Made by a program: the position numbers and the translations under genes
Shown: piece after piece, positions 8,321 to 16,133 of the stretch
How positions within the stretch are numbered: position 1 is the first letter of the stretch
How the letters are laid out: the number at the start of each line of letters is the position of its first letter
DNA from: Candidatus Edwardsbacteria bacterium
GTDB taxonomy: Bacteria; Edwardsbacteria; AC1; EtOH8
Assembly (NCBI GenBank): GCA_031082425.1
Contig: JAVHLB010000005.1
Span: forward strand, 188,137-252,136
Length of the DNA: 64,000 nt
Direction: 5' to 3'
The notes under the pieces: model-generated
Told to the model about the DNA's origin: nothing
Database searches by the model: none
What the model saw: the letters and a program-made list of their open reading frames with translations, nothing else

Positions 8321-8893
8321 TTAATTCAACTCTATCCCATTCAGCTCAGTATATATAGCCCCCTCCCGGGTCAAGGTGCTTTTCATCAAGACAAGACGGT
8401 TTATCTCAAAACCTTTTTTTAGAATATTGGCCTGTTTCACCGCTTCCTTCAATTGCATGAGGTTCTTGTTCGAACGCACCCGGCCCAGTGTCAGATGCGG
8501 GCTGAACTCCCGGGCCTTCTCCTCCTGGGAGATATCGGCCGTCAGTTTTTCCACCTGGCGATAAATTTCTTTTATCTCTTCCGCGCCCTGCGACAGCCCA
8601 GCCCAGATCACCTTGGGCCTGTCCACCGAGGGGAAGGCCCCCAGCCCGCCCAGGCCCGAATCAATCGCCTTAAATTTCCCCTTCAGCACATTGAGCGCCA
8701 GCCCAGCCCGCAGGACATTGGCCTCCGGGATCTCGCCCAGGAATATAAGGGTCAAATGGATATTGGCCGGGTCCACCCATTTGACATCGGCCCCGGAAGA
8801 TTTCAACTGCCCGATGATTTCCCCCAAAATGGATCGAATATCGGGCGGCAGTTCCAAGGCTATAAAACAGCGGATTGTTTTGCTTATATTCAT
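8321..8893 (-). CDS. thpR: RNA 2',3'-cyclic phosphodiesterase (2H family)
   Basis: 190 residues with the two HxT motifs of the 2H phosphoesterases: NIHLTLIFLGE near residue 45 and SPHLTLGRVR near 134. The opening RCFIALELPPDI is typical of ThpR/LigT proteins. These enzymes open 2',3'-cyclic phosphates on RNA; the biological substrate in bacteria is not settled. It is often found beside cinA, as here with one gene between. Confidence 0.92.
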   Translation of the reverse strand: MNISKTIRCFIALELPPDIRSILGEIIGQLKSSGADVKWVDPANIHLTLIFLGEIPEANVLRAGLALNVLKGKFKAIDSGLGGLGAFPSVDRPKVIWAGLSQGAEEIKEIYRQVEKLTADISQEEKAREFSPHLTLGRVRSNKNLMQLKEAVKQANILKKGFEINRLVLMKSTLTREGAIYTELNGIELN

Positions 8894-8901
8894 ATGCGCC
8901 T

Positions 8902-8930
8902 GTCATTCCCGAGAAATCGGGGATCCACGG
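8902..8930. repeat. REP-like palindrome
   Basis: GTCATTCCCGAG and its near-complement CGGGGATCCACGG form a short imperfect palindrome between two genes. Related units occur at 9448-9474, 22211-22237, 22244-22271 and 24671-24698. Confidence 0.6.
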
Positions 8931-8975
8931 TTTGACCCCTCCCGGCATCTCCCCCAGTGGGAGAGGGAATGTTGT

Positions 8976-9407
8976 CTAATTCCTGGTTTTCATCCTCATG
9001 GCCAATTCGTATATTTCTGTGTTCTGCTGAATATATTCCTCAGATAACGACAGCCCGTGGGCATAGGGCTGGCCCTGCTTATCGACCGTCACGAAGGTGG
9101 CCATCCCGGTAACGGCCGGCTGGACACTCTCATTGACCAGCACCTTGCCCCAGACCGTGATGCTCTTGCTGCCCAGGCAGGCCACCTTGGACCGCAATTC
9201 GATGATATCTCCCTTGGTGGCTGAACGGTGGAAGGTCATGCCGTGGATCTGGACGCAGACCACGTCCTCCGGCTTTCCCACCAGCTTGGAGGCGGCGATG
9301 AAGCATCCCTCCACCATCCATTCGGCCATCCTCCCGGCGAATAGGGTGCCGTGATGGTTCAGGTCCTCGGATTTGACCAGATGCGATATGCTTATCTCTT
9401 TGGGCAT
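8976..9407 (-). CDS. Acyl-CoA thioesterase, hot-dog fold
   Basis: 143 residues, a single hot-dog domain. The opening HLVKSEDLNHHGTLFAGR matches a known thioesterase subfamily found in Clostridia and Bacteroidetes, in which the helix reads AEWMVEGCF rather than containing the Asp of YciA-type enzymes. It would hydrolyse fatty or other acyl-CoAs in the cytoplasm. A GGAGGG ribosome-binding site lies just before the ATG. The chain-length preference cannot be told. Confidence 0.85.
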   Translation of the reverse strand: MPKEISISHLVKSEDLNHHGTLFAGRMAEWMVEGCFIAASKLVGKPEDVVCVQIHGMTFHRSATKGDIIELRSKVACLGSKSITVWGKVLVNESVQPAVTGMATFVTVDKQGQPYAHGLSLSEEYIQQNTEIYELAMRMKTRN

Positions 9408-9447
9408 TTACCCTCCATTATTTTCTCTCAATCATTTTTTTATTGAC

Positions 9448-9474
9448 GTCATTCCCGCATATGCGGGAATCCAG
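9448..9474. repeat. REP-like palindrome
   Basis: GTCATTCCCGCATATGCGGGAATCCAG is a near-perfect palindrome directly beyond the stop codon of cinA. It may also serve as a transcript-end hairpin. It belongs to the same family as 22244-22271. Confidence 0.7.
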
Positions 9475-9475
9475 T

Positions 9476-10714
9476 TTAACATTTGAGGAGATACATTCTC
9501 AGCATGTTCAGAGCCGCCTGGGCGGACGATTCCTTGATATGCCGTCGCTGCCCCAGGAACCTTCGTTCCTCAACCACCGTCCCTTTGGGACCGGCCACTG
9601 CCATAAACACCAAACCCACCGGTTTTTTGTCGGTCCCTCCGGCCGGCCCGGCTATGCCGGTTACGGCCAGACCCAAGTCGCTGCCCAGCCGGCCCCGCAC
9701 CCCGCTGGCCATCTCGAGCGCCGTCTCCCGGCTGACCGCGCCGTGCAAACGCAGGGTCTGCGATTTTACCCCCAGCATTTTTCCCTTGAGAACATTGCTG
9801 TAGGCGATGACCGAACCCAGAAAATAATCGGATGACCCGGAAATATCGGTGATCCGGTCGGCGATCAACCCGCCGGAGCATGATTCGGCGGTGGTCAGGG
9901 TCAGCTTCTTTTCCTTCAGCAGGAGGCCGACCGCCTGCTCCATGGTCTCCTCATCATGCCCGTAGATCACATCACCCAAAAGCCGGCGGATATGACTAGA
10001 CAACTCGATCAGCCTTGTATTCAGCAGATTTGAGTCTTTTCCGGATACAGTCAGCCTCAAATCGACCCCTAAGTGGGTCGGCAGGTAGGCTAAAATTCCT
10101 TTGACCAGGCCCTTCTCGAACTGGTCCAGTTTCTCCGCTATGGCCGACTCGGATATTCCGGTGGTCCTCATGGTCAGCATAATGATCTTCATCCCACGGC
10201 TCAAGGCCCCCAGCCGTTCCTTTAAATATCCGACAAAGATGGCTTTCATCTCGCGGGGCACGCCGGGCATCAGGACCAATATCTTTTTCCCTCTTTTGAA
10301 CAACAAACCCGGGGCGGTGCCTTCGGGGTTGAACAGAACTGCGGCCCTGTCCGGCACCATGGCCTGCCCCCGGTTGCAGGCCGGCATCTCTATTCCCCGC
10401 TTGGCAAAGCGGGACCGGATGTGATCCAAGGTCTTTTTATCGAGCTTAAGCTTTGAGTCAAAAAGCTTGGCCGCGACCTTTTTGGTGATATCATCGCTGG
10501 TCGGCCCCAGCCCGCCGGTGCACAGGACGATATTGGTTTCAGCCAATGCCTGTTTGAAGGCCCGCAGGATGTCTTCGCCCCGGTCGCCGACGGATATTTT
10601 GAGAACCACCGGGATGCCTATCGTTCCCAACTCCCTGGCAAGATATGACGAATTGGTATCGAGGGTCATTCCGGACAGGATCTCGTTGCCTATAGTGATA
10701 ATGGAGGCTTTCAT
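9476..10714 (-). CDS. cinA: CinA: ADP-ribose pyrophosphatase-like / NMN amidohydrolase
   Basis: 412 residues. The N-terminal half is a molybdopterin-binding-like domain (SIITIGNEILSG at 3-14), the C-terminal half the CinA/PncC deamidase domain (TTAESCSGGLIADRIT around 266). Two-domain CinA proteins recycle NAD by-products. The start at 10714 gives an ATGA overlap with pgpA; an upstream alternative adds five residues. The pgpA-cinA pairing is common in many phyla. Confidence 0.94.
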   Translation of the reverse strand: MKASIITIGNEILSGMTLDTNSSYLARELGTIGIPVVLKISVGDRGEDILRAFKQALAETNIVLCTGGLGPTSDDITKKVAAKLFDSKLKLDKKTLDHIRSRFAKRGIEMPACNRGQAMVPDRAAVLFNPEGTAPGLLFKRGKKILVLMPGVPREMKAIFVGYLKERLGALSRGMKIIMLTMRTTGISESAIAEKLDQFEKGLVKGILAYLPTHLGVDLRLTVSGKDSNLLNTRLIELSSHIRRLLGDVIYGHDEETMEQAVGLLLKEKKLTLTTAESCSGGLIADRITDISGSSDYFLGSVIAYSNVLKGKMLGVKSQTLRLHGAVSRETALEMASGVRGRLGSDLGLAVTGIAGPAGGTDKKPVGLVFMAVAGPKGTVVEERRFLGQRRHIKESSAQAALNMLRMYLLKC

Positions 10715-11226
10715 GAACCATGCAACCAAAATAACATGGATTTAATTGTTAGCAAGGGTACATAATATGCCGGCCAGAATAGGATCACCACGATCTGCCC
10801 CAGCAGATTGGCGTAGATCCCGGCCAGCACATCGTCGGCCACCACCCCCCAGCCGCCGGAAAGCTTTTGGATCTGCCTGGCCCCCAGCGGCTTTATTATA
10901 TCCATAGTCCGGAATAGCAGAAAGGCTATCAAATAGATCAGGATTGACTTGGGGAGGAATAAAAGGGATATCCACATCCCGGCCACCTCGTCGATCACTA
11001 TCCTGCCGTTGTCGTGCCCCCATTTTCTCTCGGCCCGGGTGGCCGACCAGACCCCAAGGAGCAGGGTCAGAACCAGCAATGATGCCCTTACCCACAAAAA
11101 AGGCGGCACCAGCCACCAGATGACCAGAGCCAGCAGGCTCCCGGCGGTGCCCGGAGCCACCGGGGAATAACCCGAGCCGAAACCGGAGGCCAATATCAAA
11201 GCGATTTTATCTTTTGTTTTTATCAT
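10711..11226 (-). CDS. pgpA: Phosphatidylglycerophosphatase A
   Basis: 171 residues. It removes the phosphate from phosphatidylglycerol phosphate at the inner membrane, the step after PgsA, whose gene stands 4 bases upstream. The family signature GSGYSPVAPGTAGSLLAL (about 17-34) and VIDEVAGMWISL are present, with several hydrophobic segments. The stop codon overlaps the cinA start. Confidence 0.94.
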   Translation of the reverse strand: MIKTKDKIALILASGFGSGYSPVAPGTAGSLLALVIWWLVPPFLWVRASLLVLTLLLGVWSATRAERKWGHDNGRIVIDEVAGMWISLLFLPKSILIYLIAFLLFRTMDIIKPLGARQIQKLSGGWGVVADDVLAGIYANLLGQIVVILFWPAYYVPLLTIKSMLFWLHGS

Positions 11227-11230
11227 TTTT

Positions 11231-11833
11231 CTACATATTGTCCTTGAAAAGCCCCAGGATCAGCCAGCGGTTCTTGATCACATAATCCACCCCGGACAGC
11301 AGGGTTAAAAGCATGGCCAGGAACAGCAGGGCATCGAAGGAGAATTTCAAATCGGCCAGGAACTGCCATGAGAGGCTTAAGAAACCGGCATCCACGCAAT
11401 CGTTCAGACAGATGTACAGCAGGATCCCGAACACCGAGGCCATCTGGCAGAAAGTTTTGGCCTTGGCCAAAAAGCTTGATTCCATAACCTCGCGGCGGTA
11501 GGCCACCAGGGTTCTCAGGCCCATTATCAGGAACTCCCGCCCTATTATGACCATCACCATCCAGGTGCTGGCCGACTTCAGCGCCACGAACGAGATCAGG
11601 GCCAGGGCGATCAGGAACTTGTCGGCCACCGGATCCATGAACTTCCCGAAATCGGTCTGCTGGCCGTTCTTGCGGGCCAGATATCCGTCCAGCAGGTCGG
11701 TGACCGAAGCCAGGATGAAAAGGGCCAGGGCTCCCAGCCGGGAATAGACATTGTCCACCAGCAGCAGGGCCATGAAGACCGGACTGATAATCAGCCGGCT
11801 CAGGGTGAGGATATTGGGCAGATTCATCGTCAT
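11231..11833 (-). CDS. pgsA: CDP-diacylglycerol-glycerol-3-phosphate 3-phosphatidyltransferase
   Basis: 200 residues, membrane protein. The CDP-alcohol phosphotransferase motif D-G-x2-A-R-x8-G-x3-D-x3-D is complete in DGYLARKNGQQ followed by DFGKFMDPVAD. It makes phosphatidylglycerol phosphate, which PgpA dephosphorylates. Met1 (11833) and Met3 (11827) are both possible starts. A strong promoter ends six bases before Met1, so the mRNA may begin at the start codon itself. The operon is pgsA-pgpA-cinA. Confidence 0.94.
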   Translation of the reverse strand: MTMNLPNILTLSRLIISPVFMALLLVDNVYSRLGALALFILASVTDLLDGYLARKNGQQTDFGKFMDPVADKFLIALALISFVALKSASTWMVMVIIGREFLIMGLRTLVAYRREVMESSFLAKAKTFCQMASVFGILLYICLNDCVDAGFLSLSWQFLADLKFSFDALLFLAMLLTLLSGVDYVIKNRWLILGLFKDNM

Positions 11834-11839
11834 GTCGTA

Positions 11840-11868
11840 AATTTAACAGATTTTGCAAGCTATGTCAA
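11840..11868 (-). promoter_or_regulatory. Sigma-70-type promoter of pgsA-pgpA-cinA, possibly leaderless
   Basis: Minus-strand TTGACA (11868-11863), 17 bases, then TAAATT (11845-11840). Only six bases separate the -10 box from the ATG at 11833, so transcription should start at or next to the start codon. Confidence 0.72.
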
Positions 11869-11950
11869 ACAATAAAGTTAGCCTTATTATTAAGGGTAGC
11901 CCCGGAACCTGATTCCCGGCCAAGTACTCTAATATTTATTAAACAAAAGC

Positions 11951-11979
11951 TTGACAAAAGCATATTCGCTGGCTATCAT
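11951..11979 (+). promoter_or_regulatory. Sigma-70-type promoter of the secreted lysine-rich protein gene
   Basis: TTGACA (11951-11956), 17 bases, TATCAT (11974-11979) on the plus strand. AAGGAGA at 11990-11996 is a strong ribosome-binding site 7 bases before ATG 12003. The hexamers are the same as at 4518-4546. Confidence 0.8.
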
Positions 11980-12002
11980 TATAAATTGAAAGGAGAACGG
12001 AA

Positions 12003-12524
12003 ATGAAAACAAAATTGGCCCTTATTGCCCTATTGTTGCTTGGCTCTCTTGGGACACCTGGCTTGCTGGCCGATACCGACGTCAAGATCAACATTAACCT
12101 GCCTTTGGTTCAGATCAAGGACGAACCGGTGATGGCGGTGATACCCGGGACCTACATCTATTTCATCTACGGCTACGAGCATGACTTCTTCTACTACGGC
12201 GGATACTGGTGGCGGTTTCACCATAACCGCTGGTACCGGGCCCACCATTACAACGGTCCCTGGAAATACCGCAAGGACAAGTATGTCCCGGCCCCGTTCT
12301 TCAAACTCTCCCCCCAGTGGCGCAAGATGGCCATAGACCATTCCGGCTTCAAATACAATGAAGTCAAGAAGAACTGGAAGCAGTGGGAAAAGGAGAAGCG
12401 CTGGGAGAAGAAGCAGGACAAAAAAGAGATGAAGAAGGATAACAAGGCAGAAAAGCAGAACCTGAAGGACGACCAGGACAAGAAAGACAAAGATAACAAG
12501 AAATCCGGCAAGGGCCGGAGGTAA
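12003..12524 (+). CDS. Secreted protein with aromatic core and charged lysine-rich tail
   Basis: 173 residues. Residues 1-23 are a signal peptide ending near LLADTD. The middle (about 48-92) is very rich in Tyr, Trp, His and Phe with glycine (FFYYGGYWWRFHHNRWY), a pattern seen in small envelope proteins of unknown role. From about residue 117 the protein is almost entirely Lys, Glu, Asp, Asn and Gln and probably helical. It is the only plus-strand protein gene in the window, with its own promoter, ribosome-binding site and terminator. Function unknown. Confidence 0.85.
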   Translation: MKTKLALIALLLLGSLGTPGLLADTDVKININLPLVQIKDEPVMAVIPGTYIYFIYGYEHDFFYYGGYWWRFHHNRWYRAHHYNGPWKYRKDKYVPAPFFKLSPQWRKMAIDHSGFKYNEVKKNWKQWEKEKRWEKKQDKKEMKKDNKAEKQNLKDDQDKKDKDNKKSGKGRR

Positions 12525-12540
12525 CTCCGGGGGCGAACAG

Positions 12541-12573
12541 AAAACGGGCGCTGAAATCAGCGCCCGTTTTTAT
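12541..12573. terminator. Rho-independent terminator (both directions)
   Basis: A perfect 13-bp stem (12541-12553 with 12558-12570) with loop AAAT and T-runs at both ends lies between converging genes. It can end both the plus-strand gene before it and the minus-strand nucleotidyltransferase gene. Confidence 0.9.
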
Positions 12574-13340
12574 TATTTCACTTCCTTAATGGCCGATTGG
12601 AACCAATCCCTTACCTGTCGATACTTTATTTTCATATCCTCCGGGTCTTTTACAAAACAGAGGTCCTCCAGCCTTTTCACCACTTCAGGCGGCAGGTCGT
12701 AATTGATATATTTTGTCCTGAAGGTGTAATGATATGGTGAATGCTTCATCCGCAGGACCGCCAGCAGTCCGCCCAGGGCGAAGTTGTAATAAAAATCGAA
12801 AGCGTCCACGTAATTCCCCCGGTTGAATTCCTTGTCGAAGAACAATTCAAAGATATCCATCTTGGCCTTGTTGCGTTCCAGGACCAACATCATATTCTTC
12901 CGGAATTTTTCCCTGTCCAGCGGCTGGGAGGCGATTATGTTCTTCCGGTCGAAATGGACGATGGGATTGCCGTGGATCTCCGGCTCCAGGAACTTGTCAG
13001 GCTTATCAAGGTCCCCCACGGCAAAATCGATCAATAGGAAGGGGCTGGTATTCTTCAACCTGTAGAATTTCTGAAAGAACCCGTGGGAAGTGGGCTGCGG
13101 CACTTCAAATGTTTTTTCGATGCCGATCATCTTATCCCATGCAGATTCGACAGCCTCAAAGACCTTTGTTATGGCTTCCCGGTCGGCGATGACCATGAAG
13201 TCTATGTCGCTCCACTGGTCCACCCGGCCGAAGGCCGCCGCCCCGCCCTGCCACAGGGTGTGGACATAATTCAACGGTTCCAGGGCGTCAACCACGGTCT
13301 TGATGATCTGTTCCCTCTGCAGCTTGTTTTCGTTCATCAT
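12573..13340 (-). CDS. Nucleotidyltransferase-domain protein
   Basis: 255 residues. The N-terminal 90 residues carry a polymerase-beta-type nucleotidyltransferase motif, GGAAAFGR followed by WSDIDFMV, with the two metal-binding aspartates. The remainder is helical, as in aminoglycoside nucleotidyltransferases and related uncharacterised proteins. The substrate cannot be told; resistance should not be assumed. The TPR gene lies 16 bases upstream on the same strand. Confidence 0.82.
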   Translation of the reverse strand: MMNENKLQREQIIKTVVDALEPLNYVHTLWQGGAAAFGRVDQWSDIDFMVIADREAITKVFEAVESAWDKMIGIEKTFEVPQPTSHGFFQKFYRLKNTSPFLLIDFAVGDLDKPDKFLEPEIHGNPIVHFDRKNIIASQPLDREKFRKNMMLVLERNKAKMDIFELFFDKEFNRGNYVDAFDFYYNFALGGLLAVLRMKHSPYHYTFRTKYINYDLPPEVVKRLEDLCFVKDPEDMKIKYRQVRDWFQSAIKEVK

Positions 13341-13356
13341 TTGATCCTTTCCGACA

Positions 13357-14784
13357 TTATTCCAATGAAATGCTTTCCAGTTCCTTCATCCACTCCCGGT
13401 AATCCTTCCGGAACTGCCAGCCGGGACGGGAAAGAATGATGCCCTTGGCTTCCTTTCCATACCTGTTTTTCCCTGTCACCCGGTACAGCCGATAAAGCAT
13501 CTCGGCCTGTATCTTGATGGAAGCTGCCTTGACCAGCGGCTCTAATGCCGACTCATAGTCTTCCCGGGACATTTCTCCCGTAGCCAGGCGTATCTCGGCT
13601 TCGGTTTTGGACAGTCCGGCCAGGTATTCCTGGCGGTTCATAGATTCGGCCAGCTGGCGTGCCTGGCTGACATATTCCATGGCTAGTGCTTTCTCGCCCA
13701 GGGCCAGGGTAGACTTGGCCATATCCCCCAGGCATTCGCACAGGTATTCCTTGACCAAAAGTTCCTCGAACATATTCCTGGCTGCGGTGTAATCATCCAT
13801 TGCAAGCCGGTACTCCCCTTTATCTGCCAGAATATTTCCCCTGGTAAAACAGACTATCGCCTCTCCCCTGCGGTCGCCCATCTGGCGGGCTATATCCAGG
13901 CTCTTGCCGACCAGGGACAGGGCCTGGCCGAAATCCCCCCGGTACGAAAGGACCTTTCCGATGTTGTTGTTCACCACCCTCTCGCCGCCCAAGTTCCCCA
14001 TCTCCCTGGCGATATCCAGGCTTTGGTAATAGCAGGCTAGGGCTTTTTCGTAATCCTCTCGGTGGTCGTATATGGCGGCCAGGTTGTTGAGGCCCACCCT
14101 AAGCGAGTATTTATCGCCGATCTGTTTGGCAATGGTTATCTGCTTTTGGTAGCATTCCTCCGCCAGGTCATAATCGCCCCTGGAGAAATGGATGCCTCCC
14201 AGGTTAGCATAATCGGTGCCGATCAACTGCAGATTGTTATCCTCCAGATCGATCTTCATCTTCTGCTCATTGCACTCCATGGCCCTGTCATGCTCTCCCA
14301 TATACCAGTACATCAGGCCCATGTTGCCCTGGATGATGCTCATCGACTGCCGGTCACCAAGCTGCCTGGCTTGATGCAGGGCTTGGTCGAAAAACCGGCC
14401 GGCCTTTTGGTAATCTCCGGTGTTGCGGTAGAGGTTTCCCAGGTTTCCCATGGTAGTACAGACCTGGTGCCGGTATCCTTCTTTCTCGCTTATATCCAGG
14501 GACTCCTGATATAAAGGCAAAGCCTCCTGGAACCGGCCCCTCTGCATCAGCAGAAATCCCAAGTGGTTTGTTATCTCGGCTATCATATCTCCGGTGCCGG
14601 CTCTCCGCACCATCTCAAGTATCTTTGAATACTGGGACTCTGCCTCATTCCAATCACCGGTCTTGGCCAGGACCTCGGTCCGCCGGTTATGAACGGAAAA
14701 AGGATAAAAACTGCAGCCCTGCCGGACGGCTGTAGCATCGGAAATGGTAAGAATGATATTGTCTTTGAATCTTGATAATTTCAT
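13357..14784 (-). CDS. Tetratricopeptide-repeat protein
   Basis: 475 residues from Met at 14784 (an upstream Met at 14805 lies inside a hairpin and is less likely). After about 40 residues the protein consists of at least nine TPR units of about 40 residues of the kinesin-light-chain/Rapsyn style (for example LGNLYRNTGDYQKAGRFFDQAL). No kinase, cyclase or DNA-binding domain is attached, though such TPR arrays often are the C-terminal part of larger signalling proteins. There is no clear ribosome-binding site, so an N-terminal truncation is possible. Confidence 0.8.
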   Translation of the reverse strand: MKLSRFKDNIILTISDATAVRQGCSFYPFSVHNRRTEVLAKTGDWNEAESQYSKILEMVRRAGTGDMIAEITNHLGFLLMQRGRFQEALPLYQESLDISEKEGYRHQVCTTMGNLGNLYRNTGDYQKAGRFFDQALHQARQLGDRQSMSIIQGNMGLMYWYMGEHDRAMECNEQKMKIDLEDNNLQLIGTDYANLGGIHFSRGDYDLAEECYQKQITIAKQIGDKYSLRVGLNNLAAIYDHREDYEKALACYYQSLDIAREMGNLGGERVVNNNIGKVLSYRGDFGQALSLVGKSLDIARQMGDRRGEAIVCFTRGNILADKGEYRLAMDDYTAARNMFEELLVKEYLCECLGDMAKSTLALGEKALAMEYVSQARQLAESMNRQEYLAGLSKTEAEIRLATGEMSREDYESALEPLVKAASIKIQAEMLYRLYRVTGKNRYGKEAKGIILSRPGWQFRKDYREWMKELESISLE

Positions 14785-14799
14785 TTTAGGGGTATTGCA

Positions 14800-14830
14800 G
14801 AACAAGCGGGTTGATAAAACCCGCTTGTTC
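14800..14830. terminator. Hairpin downstream of the VOR operon
   Basis: A perfect 13-bp stem (14800-14812 with 14818-14830) with a five-base loop lies just beyond the gamma-subunit stop at 14842. No T-run follows on the minus strand, so termination may be weak or factor-assisted. Confidence 0.6.
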
Positions 14831-14841
14831 TTGAAATTTCC

Positions 14842-15378
14842 TTATATCCTTGTTTCCGCGCCCTTTTTAAGGGCCTTGATATTAAGCTCCAACATCTCCG
14901 GTTTGGCCCGCTTGAAGACCTTGCCCAGGGCCTTGGCAATGGATTCGACCGATAATGCTCCGGTCAGCCCGGCATAGGCCCCCAGGGCCACCATGTTGGC
15001 GATCTTGGTGGTGCCGATCTCCTCGGCGATCTTGTTGCAGGGCACGTAGGCCACCTTGATGTCGGACCGTTTGGGCCGGGAATTTACCAGCGAACTGTTG
15101 ATGATCAGCAATCCGCCGGGTTTTATCAACGGCTCGAACTTGGCCAGGGACGGTTCGTTCATCACGATGACGGTGTCGGGGCGGGAGACCACCGGGCTGG
15201 AAACCTCTTCGGAGGCGATGACCACCGAGCAATTGGCGGTGCCGCCGCGCATCTCGGCCCCGTAGGCCGGGAACCAGGAGACGTTCTTGCTCTCCAGCAG
15301 GCCGGCCTGGGCCAGCAGGATGCCGGCCGAGATCACGCCCTGTCCGCCGAAACCGGAGATTCTAATTCCTTGATACAT
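14842..15378 (-). CDS. 2-oxoacid:ferredoxin oxidoreductase gamma subunit (VorA/VorC type)
   Basis: 178 residues from the ATG at 15378, which shares a base with the TAA of the beta-subunit gene (TAATG). The glycine-rich start ISGFGGQGVISAGILLA is characteristic of gamma subunits. This subunit helps bind CoA and complete the enzyme that oxidises 2-oxoacids to acyl-CoA while reducing ferredoxin. A longer frame upstream overlaps the beta gene and looks like translated shadow. Confidence 0.93.
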   Translation of the reverse strand: MYQGIRISGFGGQGVISAGILLAQAGLLESKNVSWFPAYGAEMRGGTANCSVVIASEEVSSPVVSRPDTVIVMNEPSLAKFEPLIKPGGLLIINSSLVNSRPKRSDIKVAYVPCNKIAEEIGTTKIANMVALGAYAGLTGALSVESIAKALGKVFKRAKPEMLELNIKALKKGAETRI

Positions 15379-16133
15379 TATTTCTGCCCTCCTTCCTGCT
15401 CCGTGGAGCGGAACACGCCCAGCGGATACAACGGCATCATCTTCTCGTCCACAAATTTTGCTCCCTGCAGGGAGGTCATTCCCCAGTTGGTGGGGCACAT
15501 GGACAGTATCTCCACCAGCGAAAAGCCTTTTCCCTCGACCTGATTCTGAAAGGCCTTTTTGATGGCCTTCTTGGTCTTGATCACTCCCTGGGCGCTGCTG
15601 ACCGCGGTCCGCTCAAGATATCTGGCTCCCTCCAGCTGGGACAGCAGTTCGCAGACCTTGATAGGGTAGCCGTTGACCTTGGGATCGCGCCCCTTGGGAC
15701 AGGTGGTGGCCGTCTGGCCCACCAGAGTGGTGGGGGCCATCTGTCCGCCGGTCATGCCGTAGATGGCGTTGTTGATGAAGATTATGGTGATGTTCTCGGA
15801 GCGGGCCGCCGAATGGACCGTTTCGGCCATTCCGATGGAGGCCAGATCGCCGTCCCCCTGGTAGGAGAACACGATGCAGCCGGGCTGGGAGCGTTTGATG
15901 CCGGTGGCGATGGCCGGGCCGCGGCCATGCGGCCCCTGGATCATGTCGCAGTTGAAATAATCGTCGGAGAACACCGCGCAGCCCACCGGGGCCACCCCTA
16001 CGGTCCTTTCCCGGATACCCAGTTCGTCCATCACTTCGGCGATCAGCCTATGCACTATCCCGTGGCCGCAGCCCGGGCAGTAATGCATTTTAATGTCGAC
16101 CAGGCTGGATGGCTTTTTATTGACAAGCTCCAT
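15378..16133 (-). CDS. 2-oxoacid:ferredoxin oxidoreductase beta subunit, TPP-binding
   Basis: 251 residues. The thiamine-diphosphate motif GDGDLASIGMAE leading to NNAIYGMTGGQMAPT is intact, and CPGCGHGIVH and GVAPVGCAVF are typical of the beta subunits. It holds the catalytic centre of the oxidoreductase. It overlaps the alpha gene by one base (TAATG) and the gamma gene by one base. Confidence 0.95.
   Translation of the reverse strand: MELVNKKPSSLVDIKMHYCPGCGHGIVHRLIAEVMDELGIRERTVGVAPVGCAVFSDDYFNCDMIQGPHGRGPAIATGIKRSQPGCIVFSYQGDGDLASIGMAETVHSAARSENITIIFINNAIYGMTGGQMAPTTLVGQTATTCPKGRDPKVNGYPIKVCELLSQLEGARYLERTAVSSAQGVIKTKKAIKKAFQNQVEGKGFSLVEILSMCPTNWGMTSLQGAKFVDEKMMPLYPLGVFRSTEQEGGQK

Noticed and set aside
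12573..13340. Aminoglycoside resistance gene
   Set aside because: The nucleotidyltransferase motif is shared by many families of unknown substrate; nothing in the context supports resistance.
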